Assembly (NCBI GenBank): GCA_035310985.1
Contig: DATGDH010000164.1
Span: 1-64,000 of the forward strand
DNA: 64,000 nt
Direction of reading: 5' to 3'
Source: DAHVFK01 sp035310985
GTDB lineage: Bacteria > Pseudomonadota > Gammaproteobacteria > Burkholderiales > SG8-39
In this document: piece after piece, positions 23,797 to 32,724 of the stretch
Position numbering within the stretch: the stretch's first letter is position 1
Layout of the letters: each line of letters begins with the position of its first letter
Program-made: the position numbers and the translations under genes
The notes under the pieces: model-generated
Told to the model about the DNA's origin: nothing
The model's database searches: none
Seen by the model: only the letters and a program-made list of their open reading frames with translations

Positions 23797-25108
23797 GTCG
23801 CGCAAGCGGCCGAGCGGACCCGCCGCAGCGGTCGAGCGCGTCCTGGCGCAGACCGACCTGCGAGGCAGGACCCTCGCGCTGGCGCTCTCGGGGGGCGTCG
23901 ACTCAGTCGTTCTGCTGCACCTGCTCGCGCGCCTGGCGCCGCGACAAGGCTACGCGCTGCGCGCGATTCACGTCGACCACGGCCTGAGCGCGAACTCCGG
24001 GAGTTGGGCGCGCTTCTGCCGGCGCCTGTGTCGTGAGTGGGGCGTGCCCCTCGAGGTACGCCGCGTAAAGATAGGCGAGAGGCGCGGCGTCGGGCTCGAG
24101 GCCGCCGCGCGCGCTGCGCGCCGCGCGGCTCTCGGTCGCGCACGTGCTGACGTGCTGGCGCTCGCGCACCAGCTCGACGATCAGGCCGAGACGGTGCTCA
24201 TGAACCTCCTGCGCGGCACGGGTCTGCGCGGTGCGAGCGGCATGCCGGTGCGCGGCACGCTCGGCGGCAAGGTCGTCGTGCGACCCCTGCTCGCAGTGCC
24301 GCGCACGGTGATCGTGCGCTATGCGCGCGCCCACAGTCTGCAGTGGGTCGAGGACGAAATGAACGACGATTTGTCGCTGACGCGCGGCTATCTGCGCCGG
24401 CGGATCCTGCCGTTGCTCGAGCAGCGCTACCCCCGCTGGCGCGAGGCGCTGGCGCGGGCCGCGCGCCACTTCGCCGAGGCCGATGCGCTGCTGCGCCGTC
24501 GCGCGACGACCTCCCCCGCGCTCGCGCTGCGCGCGCACTTGGCGGCACACGGCCTGCGTGCGCCGACGGAACGACGCCTGGCGGACATGCTGCGCCAGCT
24601 GAGCGGGCGCGGCGCGCGTACCGCGATCCGCCACGATGGCGCCGTGCTGCGCGCGTATCGGGGGGAGATCACGCTTGAGCGTGCGGCGCCACCGACCCAG
24701 TTCGCGCCGGTCAAGTGGACGGGTGAGCGTAGGCTGCGTCTGCCCGCGCTTGCCGGAGAGTTGCGGCTGCGGCCGGCGCGCGGCGCTGGCATCGACCGGG
24801 CGCGACTCGAGGCAGGGGAGGTGCGCGTGTGCCAGCGCCGCGGCGGGGAGCGGTTGCAGCCGAATCCCGAGCGGCCGCGTCGAACGCTCAAGAACCTGTT
24901 CCAGGAGGCGGGCGTGCCGCCCTGGTGGCGTGAGCGCCTGCCGCTCCTTTACTGCGATGGCGAGCTGGTCTGGGCGCCGGGGCTGGGCATCGATGCGCGT
25001 TACCGCGCCGCGCCAGGAGCGCCCGGCCTGCTGCCGGAGTGGCACCCGGGCGCACCTCTATCGCAAGCGCAAGCCCTTGTTTTTACGAGATTCGACCAGG
25101 GTGCGTGA
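23762..25108 (+). CDS. tilS: tRNA(Ile)-lysidine synthase
   Basis: TilS converts C34 of the tRNA-Ile CAU anticodon to lysidine with ATP. The PP-loop motif SGGVDS lies near residue 45, followed by HVDHGLS, LAHQLDDQAETVLMNLLRG in parts, and the C-terminal substrate-recognition domain with RGGERLQPNPERP and LKNLFQEAGVP. The product has 448 residues, normal for the family. The start at 23762 lies inside the accA coding end, which suggests coupled translation. Confidence 0.95.
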   Translation: MASSRTSRSAAESRKRPSGPAAAVERVLAQTDLRGRTLALALSGGVDSVVLLHLLARLAPRQGYALRAIHVDHGLSANSGSWARFCRRLCREWGVPLEVRRVKIGERRGVGLEAAARAARRAALGRARADVLALAHQLDDQAETVLMNLLRGTGLRGASGMPVRGTLGGKVVVRPLLAVPRTVIVRYARAHSLQWVEDEMNDDLSLTRGYLRRRILPLLEQRYPRWREALARAARHFAEADALLRRRATTSPALALRAHLAAHGLRAPTERRLADMLRQLSGRGARTAIRHDGAVLRAYRGEITLERAAPPTQFAPVKWTGERRLRLPALAGELRLRPARGAGIDRARLEAGEVRVCQRRGGERLQPNPERPRRTLKNLFQEAGVPPWWRERLPLLYCDGELVWAPGLGIDARYRAAPGAPGLLPEWHPGAPLSQAQALVFTRFDQGA

Positions 25109-25153
25109 TAGAATTTCGGTTTTAATATACGAGCCTTAGTTACGGAGCGAATA

Positions 25154-25579
25154 ATGGCGGTCGAGAGGACCTTGTCCATCATCAAACCCGACGCGGTGAA
25201 AAAGAACGTCGTGGGAAAGATCTGTGCGCGGTTCGAGGCCGCGGGCCTGAAGATCGCGGCGGCGCGCATGATGCATTTGTCGCGCGCTCAGGCTGAGGGC
25301 TTCTACGCAGTGCACCGCGAGCGACCGTTCTTTCGCGAGCTGGTCGATTTCATGATCTCGGGCCCGGTGCTGGTGCAGGTGCTGGAGGGCGAAGCCGCGA
25401 TCGCCAAGAACCGCGAACTGATGGGCGCCACCGATCCGAAGAAGGCGGCAGCGGGCACGATCCGCGCGGACTTCGCGGAATCGATCGACGCGAATGCGGT
25501 GCATGGCTCGGACGGATTGGACACGGCGCGCAGCGAGATCGCGTACTTCTTTCCGGTGTGCGAAATCTATTCGCGATGA
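25154..25579 (+). CDS. ndk: Nucleoside diphosphate kinase
   Basis: The 141-residue enzyme transfers phosphate between nucleoside tri- and diphosphates through a phospho-His. RTLSIIKPDAV at the N terminus and NAVHGSDG with the catalytic His near residue 117 are diagnostic. GGAG precedes the ATG. It is the first gene of a long run through to der and overlaps rlmN by ATGA. A TAGAAT at 25109-25114 just after tilS may be its -10, without a clear -35. Confidence 0.98.
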   Translation: MAVERTLSIIKPDAVKKNVVGKICARFEAAGLKIAAARMMHLSRAQAEGFYAVHRERPFFRELVDFMISGPVLVQVLEGEAAIAKNRELMGATDPKKAAAGTIRADFAESIDANAVHGSDGLDTARSEIAYFFPVCEIYSR

Positions 25580-26670
25580 CGGACAACCTGCTCGCTTTCG
25601 ACGCGGCGGCCATGGACCGGTACTTCGCCGCACTCGGCGAGAAGCCGTTCCGTGCGCGCCAGGTCCTGCGCTGGATCCACCAGTTCGGCGAGTCGGACTT
25701 CGCGCGCATGAGCGACCTCGCCAAGACGCTGCGCACGAAACTCGCCCAGCACGCGCATGTTCGAGTGCCGCAGATCGTCGGCGACGAGACTGCGCCCGAC
25801 GGCACGCGCAAGTGGCTGCTCAAGGTGGACGGTGCGAACGCGGTCGAATCGGTGTTCATTCCTGAGCACGGCCGGGGCACGCTGTGTGTATCGAGCCAGG
25901 CGGGCTGCGTGCTCGATTGCGCGTTTTGCTCGACTGGTAAGCAGGGGTTCAATCGCAATCTCGACACCGCTGAGATCATCGGGCAACTGTGGATCGCCAA
26001 CCGCGAGCTCGGGCGCGATCCGAAGGGCGAGCGAGTCATCAGCAACGTCGTGATGATGGGCATGGGGGAGCCGCTGCTCAATCTGGATAACGTTCTGCCG
26101 GCGCTGCGCCTCATGCTCGACGACAACGCTTACGGCCTTTCGCGCCGGCGAGTGACCGTATCGACTTCCGGGGTGCTACCGGGCATCGACCGGCTGCGCG
26201 AAGAATGTCCCGTCGCGCTCGCGGTGTCGTTGCACGCACCGAACGACCGTTTGCGCGACCAGCTCGTGCCGCTCAACCGCAAGTATCCGATCCGCGAACT
26301 GCTCAAGGCGTGCAGCCGGTATCTGGACAAGGCGCCGCGCGATTTCATCACCTTCGAGTACGTGATGCTCGACGGCGTAAACGACTCCGATGCGCATGCC
26401 AGGGAGCTGCTCGGAATCGCGCGGCGCGTGCGCTGCAAATTCAACCTGATTCCCTTCAATCCGTTCCCGAACACGTCATTCCGGCGCTCGGCTCCGGAGC
26501 GCATCCGGAGCTTCGCGGAAATCCTGCGCGCTGGGGGCGTCACGGCCACCGTGCGCAAGACGCGCGGGGAGGGGATCGACGCGGCCTGCGGCCAGCTCGC
26601 CGGGGACGTGGCCGACCGCACGCGGCGCTCCGGTCGCGTTATGCACAGGCTGACGGAGCTAAGCGCGTGA
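25576..26670 (+). CDS. rlmN: Dual-specificity 23S rRNA/tRNA adenine-C2 methyltransferase
   Basis: RlmN is a radical SAM enzyme that methylates A2503 of 23S rRNA and A37 of some tRNAs. The CxxxCxxC cluster motif lies at about residues 111-118, in AGCVLDCAFCSTG; MGMGEPLLN and the conserved C-terminal Cys in IDAACGQL are also present. The ATG at 25576 overlaps the ndk stop. The length of 364 residues is normal. Confidence 0.97.
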   Translation: MTDNLLAFDAAAMDRYFAALGEKPFRARQVLRWIHQFGESDFARMSDLAKTLRTKLAQHAHVRVPQIVGDETAPDGTRKWLLKVDGANAVESVFIPEHGRGTLCVSSQAGCVLDCAFCSTGKQGFNRNLDTAEIIGQLWIANRELGRDPKGERVISNVVMMGMGEPLLNLDNVLPALRLMLDDNAYGLSRRRVTVSTSGVLPGIDRLREECPVALAVSLHAPNDRLRDQLVPLNRKYPIRELLKACSRYLDKAPRDFITFEYVMLDGVNDSDAHARELLGIARRVRCKFNLIPFNPFPNTSFRRSAPERIRSFAEILRAGGVTATVRKTRGEGIDAACGQLAGDVADRTRRSGRVMHRLTELSA

Positions 26671-27446
26671 GACGCCTGATAGGCGCTACTCTGGTACTGC
26701 TTGCTAGCGCGTGCGCGACTCAGCCGCCGCCGCCGCCAAGCGTCGACACCGGGCAGATCGTCGGAGAGGTGGGCGATCCCCAGAACAGGGCCAAGCTGCA
26801 CACGGAGCTCGCGGCGCTCTACTATCGACGTGGCAGCATGGCGGTCGCGCTCGACGAGCTGCGCAGCGCCACGTCCGCGGACTCGAACTACGCGCCTGCC
26901 TACGGCATGTTCGGACTGGTGTACATGGATCTCAAGGAGAACCGGCTTGCGCAGGAAAACTTCGAGCGCGGGCTGAAAATCTCACCCAACGACCCCGATA
27001 TCAACCACAACTACGGCTGGTTCCTGTGCCAGACGGGGCGCGAGACCGAATCGATCGGCTACTTCGAGAGGGCAATCCGCAATCCGCTCTATCCGGCACC
27101 CTGGCGCTCGTATACGGCGGCCGGAATTTGCTCGCTGCGCCAGGGCAAGTTGGACGATGCGGAGAAGTTCGTCCAGCAAGCGCTGCGCATGCAGCCAAAC
27201 GATCCGGGCGCCCTGCTGCAGATGGGGCTGATCCGCTACCGGCAGGGCGACATGGAGGAGGCTAGGCGGTACGCGCTGCGCTACAACCGGAGCGTGCCCC
27301 CGACCGCCGAGTCGCTTTGGCTGGCGCTGCGCGTCGAGCGCAAGCTTGGCAATACCGTCGCCGAAGCGGGCTACGCCAACCAGCTGCGCCGGGACTTTCC
27401 GAGATCGCCCGAGTACCGGCTTTTGCAGCGCGGCGCCTATGACTAG
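26667..27446 (+). CDS. pilW: Type IV pilus biogenesis/stability lipoprotein PilW (PilF)
   Basis: The 259-residue lipoprotein pilotin has a signal ending LLASAC (Cys near residue 16), a proline-rich linker and about five TPR units, for example YAPAYGMFGLVYMDLKENRL and DPGALLQMGLIRYRQGDMEE. PilW helps assemble the PilQ secretin in the outer membrane. The start is the GTG at 26667, overlapping the rlmN stop (GTGA). The order rlmN-pilW-rodZ-ispG is well conserved. No other pilus genes are in view. Confidence 0.93.
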   Translation: MRRLIGATLVLLASACATQPPPPPSVDTGQIVGEVGDPQNRAKLHTELAALYYRRGSMAVALDELRSATSADSNYAPAYGMFGLVYMDLKENRLAQENFERGLKISPNDPDINHNYGWFLCQTGRETESIGYFERAIRNPLYPAPWRSYTAAGICSLRQGKLDDAEKFVQQALRMQPNDPGALLQMGLIRYRQGDMEEARRYALRYNRSVPPTAESLWLALRVERKLGNTVAEAGYANQLRRDFPRSPEYRLLQRGAYD

Positions 27447-28344
27447 CATGGTCGAAGGGCGCGAGCTGGAGATGCCGCGCGAGGAAGGGATCGGCGAGAT
27501 CCTCGCCCGCGAGCGCGCTGTGCGCGGGCTGACGATCGAGGACGTTGCCCAGCAGCTCAAGTTCGGTGCGCGCCAGCTCGAGGCGCTGGAGCAAGACCGC
27601 TTCGACCTCCTGCCGGGCGGCACATTCGCGCGCGGCATGGTGCGTAGCTACGCCAAGCTGCTGAAGCTCGACGCCGAATCCCTGCTGACGCGCATGGAGG
27701 GCAAACTAGAGGTTCCGGATCCTGGCCGACTCGCGGACCGCTTCAGGCAACCCGTGCCCTTTGCCAACGCGTCGCGGCGCTCAAACGTCATTTACGGAAT
27801 TCTGTCGCTGCTCATCCTGGCAGCCGTGGCTGGGGTGCTGATCGAATGGAAGCAGGAGCGCGCCAAGGTTGCGGGTCCGGCGGCCGTTGCCTCCGCCCCG
27901 GCGCAGGTCGAGAAACCGCGCGCGGCGGATGCCGTGGCGCCGGCCGAACCCGCGCCGCCTGCACCTTCTGCGCCCACCGCCGCAGCCGTGCAACCGAGCG
28001 TCGTGCCAGCGGCAGTGCAGGCGCCGGCCGCGATGCAGAGCGCGCAGGACGTCGCCAAGGCGCAAAAGCCCCCCGTCGCCAAGGCTGCGCCTTCCGCGGA
28101 CCCCGACGCGCGGCGTATCGTCATGCGCTTCGATGAGGAGTCGTGGGTGGAGGTGCGCGACGCGGCGGGACACACGCTCCTCGAGCAGCTGGTTCCCGCG
28201 GGCAGCCAGCGCGTCGTCAGCGGTCAGCCGCCGTTCGACATGGTGATCGGCAATGCGCAGCACGTGCAAGTCACGTACCAGAACCAGCCGTTCGACCTCA
28301 AGCCTCACACCAGGGTCGACGTTGCGCGCTTTACCCTGAAATGA
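27439..28344 (+). CDS. rodZ: Cytoskeletal protein RodZ
   Basis: RodZ links MreB to the cell-wall elongation machinery. The 301-residue product has a cytoplasmic helix-turn-helix at about residues 15-85 (GEILARERAVRGLTIEDVAQ, then RGMVRSYAKLL), a transmembrane helix near 115-137, a long periplasmic Ala/Pro-rich linker and the C-terminal beta domain (DUF4115; RFDEESWVEVRDAAG). It begins within the pilW coding end and overlaps ispG by ATGA. Confidence 0.95.
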   Translation: MTSMVEGRELEMPREEGIGEILARERAVRGLTIEDVAQQLKFGARQLEALEQDRFDLLPGGTFARGMVRSYAKLLKLDAESLLTRMEGKLEVPDPGRLADRFRQPVPFANASRRSNVIYGILSLLILAAVAGVLIEWKQERAKVAGPAAVASAPAQVEKPRAADAVAPAEPAPPAPSAPTAAAVQPSVVPAAVQAPAAMQSAQDVAKAQKPPVAKAAPSADPDARRIVMRFDEESWVEVRDAAGHTLLEQLVPAGSQRVVSGQPPFDMVIGNAQHVQVTYQNQPFDLKPHTRVDVARFTLK

Positions 28345-29633
28345 GCGCCGGGATGAACGTCGCGCAACGGCGCCACGCGACGCAAGTGATGGTCGACGGC
28401 GTCGCCATAGGCGGAGGCGCTCCGGTCGTCGTTCAATCGATGACCAACACGGACACCGCCGACGCGGCTGCAACCGCCGCGCAGGTGCGCGAGCTGTGGC
28501 TCGCGGGCTCAGAGCTGGTGCGCATCACGGTGAACAATGCGGAGGCGGCGGCGCAGGTTGCGCGCATCCGCGAGCGCCTGGATGCGGCCGGCTGCCGCGT
28601 GCCGCTGGTGGGGGATTTTCATTTTAACGGACACAAGCTGCTCACGCAGTTTCCGGAATGCGCGCAGGCGCTCGCGAAGTACCGCATCAACCCGGGCAAT
28701 GTTGGTACGGTTGCCACGCGCGACGAGCAGTTCGCGACCATGATCGAGTGCGCGATGCGTTACGGCAAGCCGGTGCGAATCGGCGTCAACTGGGGCAGCC
28801 TCGACCAGGGATTGCTCGGCCGACTAATGGACGAAAATGGCCGCCGCGCGCAGCCGCTGTCGGCCCAGGAGGTGATGCGTGAGGCGGTCGTGCGATCCGC
28901 GCTCGATTCTGCGCGCCAAGCGGAAGCCTGGGGTTTGGCGGCCGAGCGCATCGTAATCTCCTGCAAGATGAGCCAGGTGCAGGATCTGATCGCGGTGTAT
29001 CGCGAACTCGCGCGCCGCTGCAACTACGCACTGCATCTCGGGCTCACGGAAGCGGGCATGGGCTCAAAAGGGATCGTCGCCTCCACCGCCGCTCTCGCCG
29101 TGCTGCTCCAGGAAGGCATCGGCGATACCATCCGCGTTTCGCTCACGCCCGAGCCGGGCGGTGACCGGACGCGTGAAGTGCAGGTTGCGCAGGAAATCCT
29201 TCAGACCATGGGCCTGCGCAGCTTCACGCCGATGGTGAGCGCCTGCCCCGGCTGCGGCCGCACCACGAGCACCTATTTCCAGGAGCTCGCAGAAGGCATT
29301 CAGGCGTATCTGCGCCGGCAGATGCCCGTGTGGCGCGAGCAGTACCCGGGCGTGGAGGACATGCGCGTCGCCGTGATGGGCTGCGTGGTCAACGGACCGG
29401 GCGAATCCAAACACGCCGATATCGGCATCAGCCTGCCTGGAACCAACGAGTATCCGGTGGCGCCGGTGTACGTCGACGGCGAGAAGACGGTGACGCTCAA
29501 GGGCGACCGCATCGCCGAGGAATTCCAGGCGCTCATCGCCGACTACGTGCGCCGCAATTTCTCTCCGGGGGCTGGACGCCGCCGCCCGGTGAACAACGAG
29601 TCGAAACAAATCAGGATCAAGGCGGTTTCCTGA
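28341..29633 (+). CDS. ispG: 4-hydroxy-3-methylbut-2-en-1-yl diphosphate synthase (flavodoxin)
   Basis: IspG (GcpE) catalyses the penultimate step of the MEP isoprenoid pathway. VQSMTNTDTAD at the start, SCPGCGRT-type ACPGCGRTTS near residue 301 and GCVVNGPGE near 347 hold the 4Fe-4S cluster cysteines and the conserved Glu. The protein is the longer bacterial form with an insertion, at 430 residues. The ATG at 28341 overlaps the rodZ stop. Confidence 0.97.
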   Translation: MSAGMNVAQRRHATQVMVDGVAIGGGAPVVVQSMTNTDTADAAATAAQVRELWLAGSELVRITVNNAEAAAQVARIRERLDAAGCRVPLVGDFHFNGHKLLTQFPECAQALAKYRINPGNVGTVATRDEQFATMIECAMRYGKPVRIGVNWGSLDQGLLGRLMDENGRRAQPLSAQEVMREAVVRSALDSARQAEAWGLAAERIVISCKMSQVQDLIAVYRELARRCNYALHLGLTEAGMGSKGIVASTAALAVLLQEGIGDTIRVSLTPEPGGDRTREVQVAQEILQTMGLRSFTPMVSACPGCGRTTSTYFQELAEGIQAYLRRQMPVWREQYPGVEDMRVAVMGCVVNGPGESKHADIGISLPGTNEYPVAPVYVDGEKTVTLKGDRIAEEFQALIADYVRRNFSPGAGRRRPVNNESKQIRIKAVS

Positions 29634-29647
29634 CCGCCGTTGCGTGC

Positions 29648-30928
29648 ATGAGCAAAGGCATCCAGGCCGTTCGCGGCATGAACGACATTTTGCCCGACGA
29701 GGCCGTGTGGTGGCGCGACTTCGAAGCGCGCGTCGAGTCGTGGCTCGAGCGCTACGGCTACCGTAACATCCGCATGCCTTTGGTCGAGCACACCCAACTG
29801 TTCCGGCGCGCGATCGGCGAGGTGACCGATATCGTCGAAAAGGAAATGTACGCCTGGCGCGACGAGCTGAACGGCGAAGACCTGACGCTGCGCCCGGAAG
29901 GCACGGCCTCCTGCGTACGCGCGGCGATCGAGCACAATTTGCTGTACGACGGACCGAAACGCCTCTGGTACGCGGGCCCGATGTACCGCCACGAGCGACC
30001 GCAGAAGGGCCGTTACCGACAGTTCCATCAGTACGGCGTCGAGGCGCTCGGCTACGAGGGGCCCGACGTGGATGCCGAGCTGATCGTCATGTGCGCGTCG
30101 CTGTGGCGTGAGCTGGGCCTGCAGGGCATCCGGCTTGAGCTGAACACCATCGGGTCACCCGAGGAGCGCGCGCGCTATCGCGCGGACTTGGTGCGCCATC
30201 TGGAGGCGCATGTCGATCGGCTCGACGCCGACGCCAAACGCCGCATGCACACCAATCCGCTGCGCGTGCTCGATTCCAAGAATCCGCAGGTGCAGGATGT
30301 CGTGGCGGGTGCACCGCCGCTGATCGGATACCTCGGCGCCGCGTCGCTCGCGCACTTCGATGAGCTGAAGCGACTGCTCGGGGCCGCCGGCGTGCCCTTC
30401 GCGCTCAATCCGCGATTGGTGCGCGGTCTCGACTATTACAATCTCACGGTCTTCGAATGGATCTCGGAGGCTCTCGGGGCGCAGGGCACGGTGTGCGGCG
30501 GCGGACGTTATGACGGCCTGTTCGCGCAGATCGGCGGCAAGCCGGCGCCGGCGGCCGGCTTCGCGATGGGAAACGAGCGCCTGATCACGCTGCTGCGCGA
30601 AGCGGGCGCTGCGCGGCAGCCGCGCGTCCCGGACGCCTACGTGGTCGCGCAGGGCGAGGGCGCGCAGCCCTATGCGCTGGTGCTTGCCGAGGAGCTGCGC
30701 GCGGCCGGCTATGCGGTGGTGCAACACGCCGGAGGCGGCAGTTTCAAGTCGCAATTGAAGAGGGCCGATGCGAGTGGCGCGTGGATGGCGCTCATCGTCG
30801 GCGAAGATGAAGTACGGGCGCGGCAAATTGCGGTCAAGCTGTTGCGCCGCACGGAACCACAGTTCAGCGTCCGACGCGAGGTGGCGGTGGCCGCTTTCGG
30901 CGACGCATTGCAGAGGGCAAAGTCATAG
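29648..30928 (+). CDS. hisS: Histidyl-tRNA synthetase
   Basis: A class II synthetase of 426 residues that charges tRNA-His. It shows QAVRGMNDILP at the N terminus, motif 2 in YRHERPQKGRYRQFHQ, the histidine-specific LVRGLDYYN and GGGRYDGL, and a C-terminal anticodon-binding domain. It starts 14 bases after ispG and is one base from yfgM. Confidence 0.98.
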   Translation: MSKGIQAVRGMNDILPDEAVWWRDFEARVESWLERYGYRNIRMPLVEHTQLFRRAIGEVTDIVEKEMYAWRDELNGEDLTLRPEGTASCVRAAIEHNLLYDGPKRLWYAGPMYRHERPQKGRYRQFHQYGVEALGYEGPDVDAELIVMCASLWRELGLQGIRLELNTIGSPEERARYRADLVRHLEAHVDRLDADAKRRMHTNPLRVLDSKNPQVQDVVAGAPPLIGYLGAASLAHFDELKRLLGAAGVPFALNPRLVRGLDYYNLTVFEWISEALGAQGTVCGGGRYDGLFAQIGGKPAPAAGFAMGNERLITLLREAGAARQPRVPDAYVVAQGEGAQPYALVLAEELRAAGYAVVQHAGGGSFKSQLKRADASGAWMALIVGEDEVRARQIAVKLLRRTEPQFSVRREVAVAAFGDALQRAKS

Positions 30929-30929
30929 C

Positions 30930-31562
30930 ATGGCACTCGATCATCAAGAGCAGGAACAGATTGAAGCGCTGAAGTCCTGGTGGCAGGAGAACGGCACCCG
31001 GGTGCTGCTCGTCGTGTCCGTCGTCCTTATCGCGATCGCGGCGTGGCGCGGCTGGGACTGGTATCAGCGCAGGGAAGCGCTGCAGGCAAGCGTACTTTAC
31101 GAAGCGCTCACCAAGTCGGTGGAAACGGGCGATGCGAAGACGATGCGCGACGCTGGCGGCGAGCTGGCGGAGAAGTATCCGGGCACCCTGTACGCGTCGA
31201 TGGCAGCCCTCGTCTCGGCGCGCTTCTATTTCGACCGGCACGACGACAAGAGCGCCGAGGCGCAATTGCGCTGGGTGCTCGAGCGCTCGCCGTCGGATAA
31301 TTTCAAGGACATCGCGAGGCTGCGCCTCGCGGCGATCTTGCTCGACAGGAAGTCCTACGACGAGGCACTCAAGCTGGTCGACGCAAAGCATGGTGCGGCG
31401 TATGCGGCGCAGTATGCCGCGCTCAAGGGCGACATCCTGGCTGCCCAGCATCAGACAGCCGCCGCCCGCGCGGCGTACCAGCTGGCGCTGGACAAGGCGG
31501 GCGTGCAGGAGGGCGCGTTTCGCGAGAGCGTACGTATGCGGCTGGAGGCCTTGGGCGGATGA
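30930..31562 (+). CDS. yfgM: YfgM-like tetratricopeptide membrane protein
   Basis: The 210-residue protein is anchored by one N-terminal transmembrane helix (TRVLLVVSVVLIAIAAW, about residues 23-40) with the TPR_21 domain in the periplasm, including YPGTLYASMAALVSARFYF. YfgM associates with PpiD and the SecYEG translocon and is encoded before bamB in many proteobacteria, as here. It overlaps bamB by ATGA. Confidence 0.92.
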   Translation: MALDHQEQEQIEALKSWWQENGTRVLLVVSVVLIAIAAWRGWDWYQRREALQASVLYEALTKSVETGDAKTMRDAGGELAEKYPGTLYASMAALVSARFYFDRHDDKSAEAQLRWVLERSPSDNFKDIARLRLAAILLDRKSYDEALKLVDAKHGAAYAAQYAALKGDILAAQHQTAAARAAYQLALDKAGVQEGAFRESVRMRLEALGG

Positions 31563-32710
31563 GAAAGCGCGCGCTGCTCGTCCTGCTCGCTGCGGGGCTC
31601 TCGCTGGGGGCTTGCTCGAGCCTGAACCCGATGAACTGGTTCAGCGGCCCGTCCGGCCCGACACCGGCGCCGCTCACGCCCATCGCCGATGCAAAGGCGG
31701 TGCGCGTGCTGTGGTCGGCGAGCGTGGGCGGAGCCGGCAGCTTCACCTTCAGCCCGGTGTTTGCAGGCGATAGCGTGTATGCCGCCGACCGCGACGGAGC
31801 GGTCGTATCCTTCGACACGGCGAGCGGTCGGCAGCGCTGGCGCGTGTCGCTCGAGGCGCGCCTGTCGGGCGGAGTCGGCAGCGACGGCGCGCTGGTGGCG
31901 GTCGCGACCGACGAAGGCGAAGTGTTCGCCCTCGATGCGCAAAGTGGCAAGGTACGCTGGCGCGCGCGCGTCTCGAGCGAGGTGCTGGCGGCGCCGGCAG
32001 TCGGTGCAGGGCTGGTGCTGGTGCGCAGCGAGGACAGCCGCATCTTCGCGTTCGATGCCGTCGACGGCAAGCGTGTCTGGGTCTACCAGCGGGCACCCTC
32101 GTCGCTCATCGTGCGCTCTCCCGCCGGAGTGACGATCGCCGCGGACACTGCGTATGCGGGCTTTTCCGGCGGCAAGCTTGTCGCCATCGCATTGAACAAC
32201 GGCATTGCCCGCTGGGAAGGAAGCGTCGCGGTGCCGCGCGGTGCGACCGAACTGGAGCGCATCACCGAGGTGCTCGGTGTCCCGGTCGTGCGCGGGCGCG
32301 AGGTCTGCGCCGCGGCTTACCAGGGCCGCGTCGCATGCTTCGACACGGGGAGCGGGAATCTGCTGTGGTCGCGCGAGATGTCGTCCGTGAACGGGGCGAG
32401 CGTCGACGAGGCGAACGTCTACGTGAGCGACGACGCGGGTGCCGTGTACGCGTTCGAGCGGCGCAGCGGTCGCAGCCTCTGGAAGCAGGACCGCCTCGCC
32501 AACAGGCAGTTGTCGCTGCCGCTGCCGGTCGGCTCGGAAATCGTCGTCGGCGACCTGGAAGGATACGTGCACTTCCTCGCGCGCGATTCGGGCGCCTTCG
32601 TCGCGCGCATGGCGACAGGCGGTGCGCCGATCCGTGCGGCGCCTATCCGCCTGCCGGAAGGCTGTCTGGTGCAGACGCAGAGCGGCGGCCTGTTCGCGCT
32701 CGCTCTGTAG
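31559..32710 (+). CDS. bamB: Outer-membrane assembly lipoprotein BamB
   Basis: BamB is the beta-propeller lipoprotein of the BAM complex, which inserts beta-barrel proteins. Signal peptide with lipobox LGAC (Cys near residue 19), then eight repeated propeller blades with the PQQ-like pattern (ALDAQSGKVRWRAR, AFDAVDGKRVWVYQ, CFDTGSGNLLWSRE). The length of 383 residues is normal. Confidence 0.96.
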   Translation: MRKRALLVLLAAGLSLGACSSLNPMNWFSGPSGPTPAPLTPIADAKAVRVLWSASVGGAGSFTFSPVFAGDSVYAADRDGAVVSFDTASGRQRWRVSLEARLSGGVGSDGALVAVATDEGEVFALDAQSGKVRWRARVSSEVLAAPAVGAGLVLVRSEDSRIFAFDAVDGKRVWVYQRAPSSLIVRSPAGVTIAADTAYAGFSGGKLVAIALNNGIARWEGSVAVPRGATELERITEVLGVPVVRGREVCAAAYQGRVACFDTGSGNLLWSREMSSVNGASVDEANVYVSDDAGAVYAFERRSGRSLWKQDRLANRQLSLPLPVGSEIVVGDLEGYVHFLARDSGAFVARMATGGAPIRAAPIRLPEGCLVQTQSGGLFALAL

Positions 32711-32724
32711 CGCCAGGGCATGCA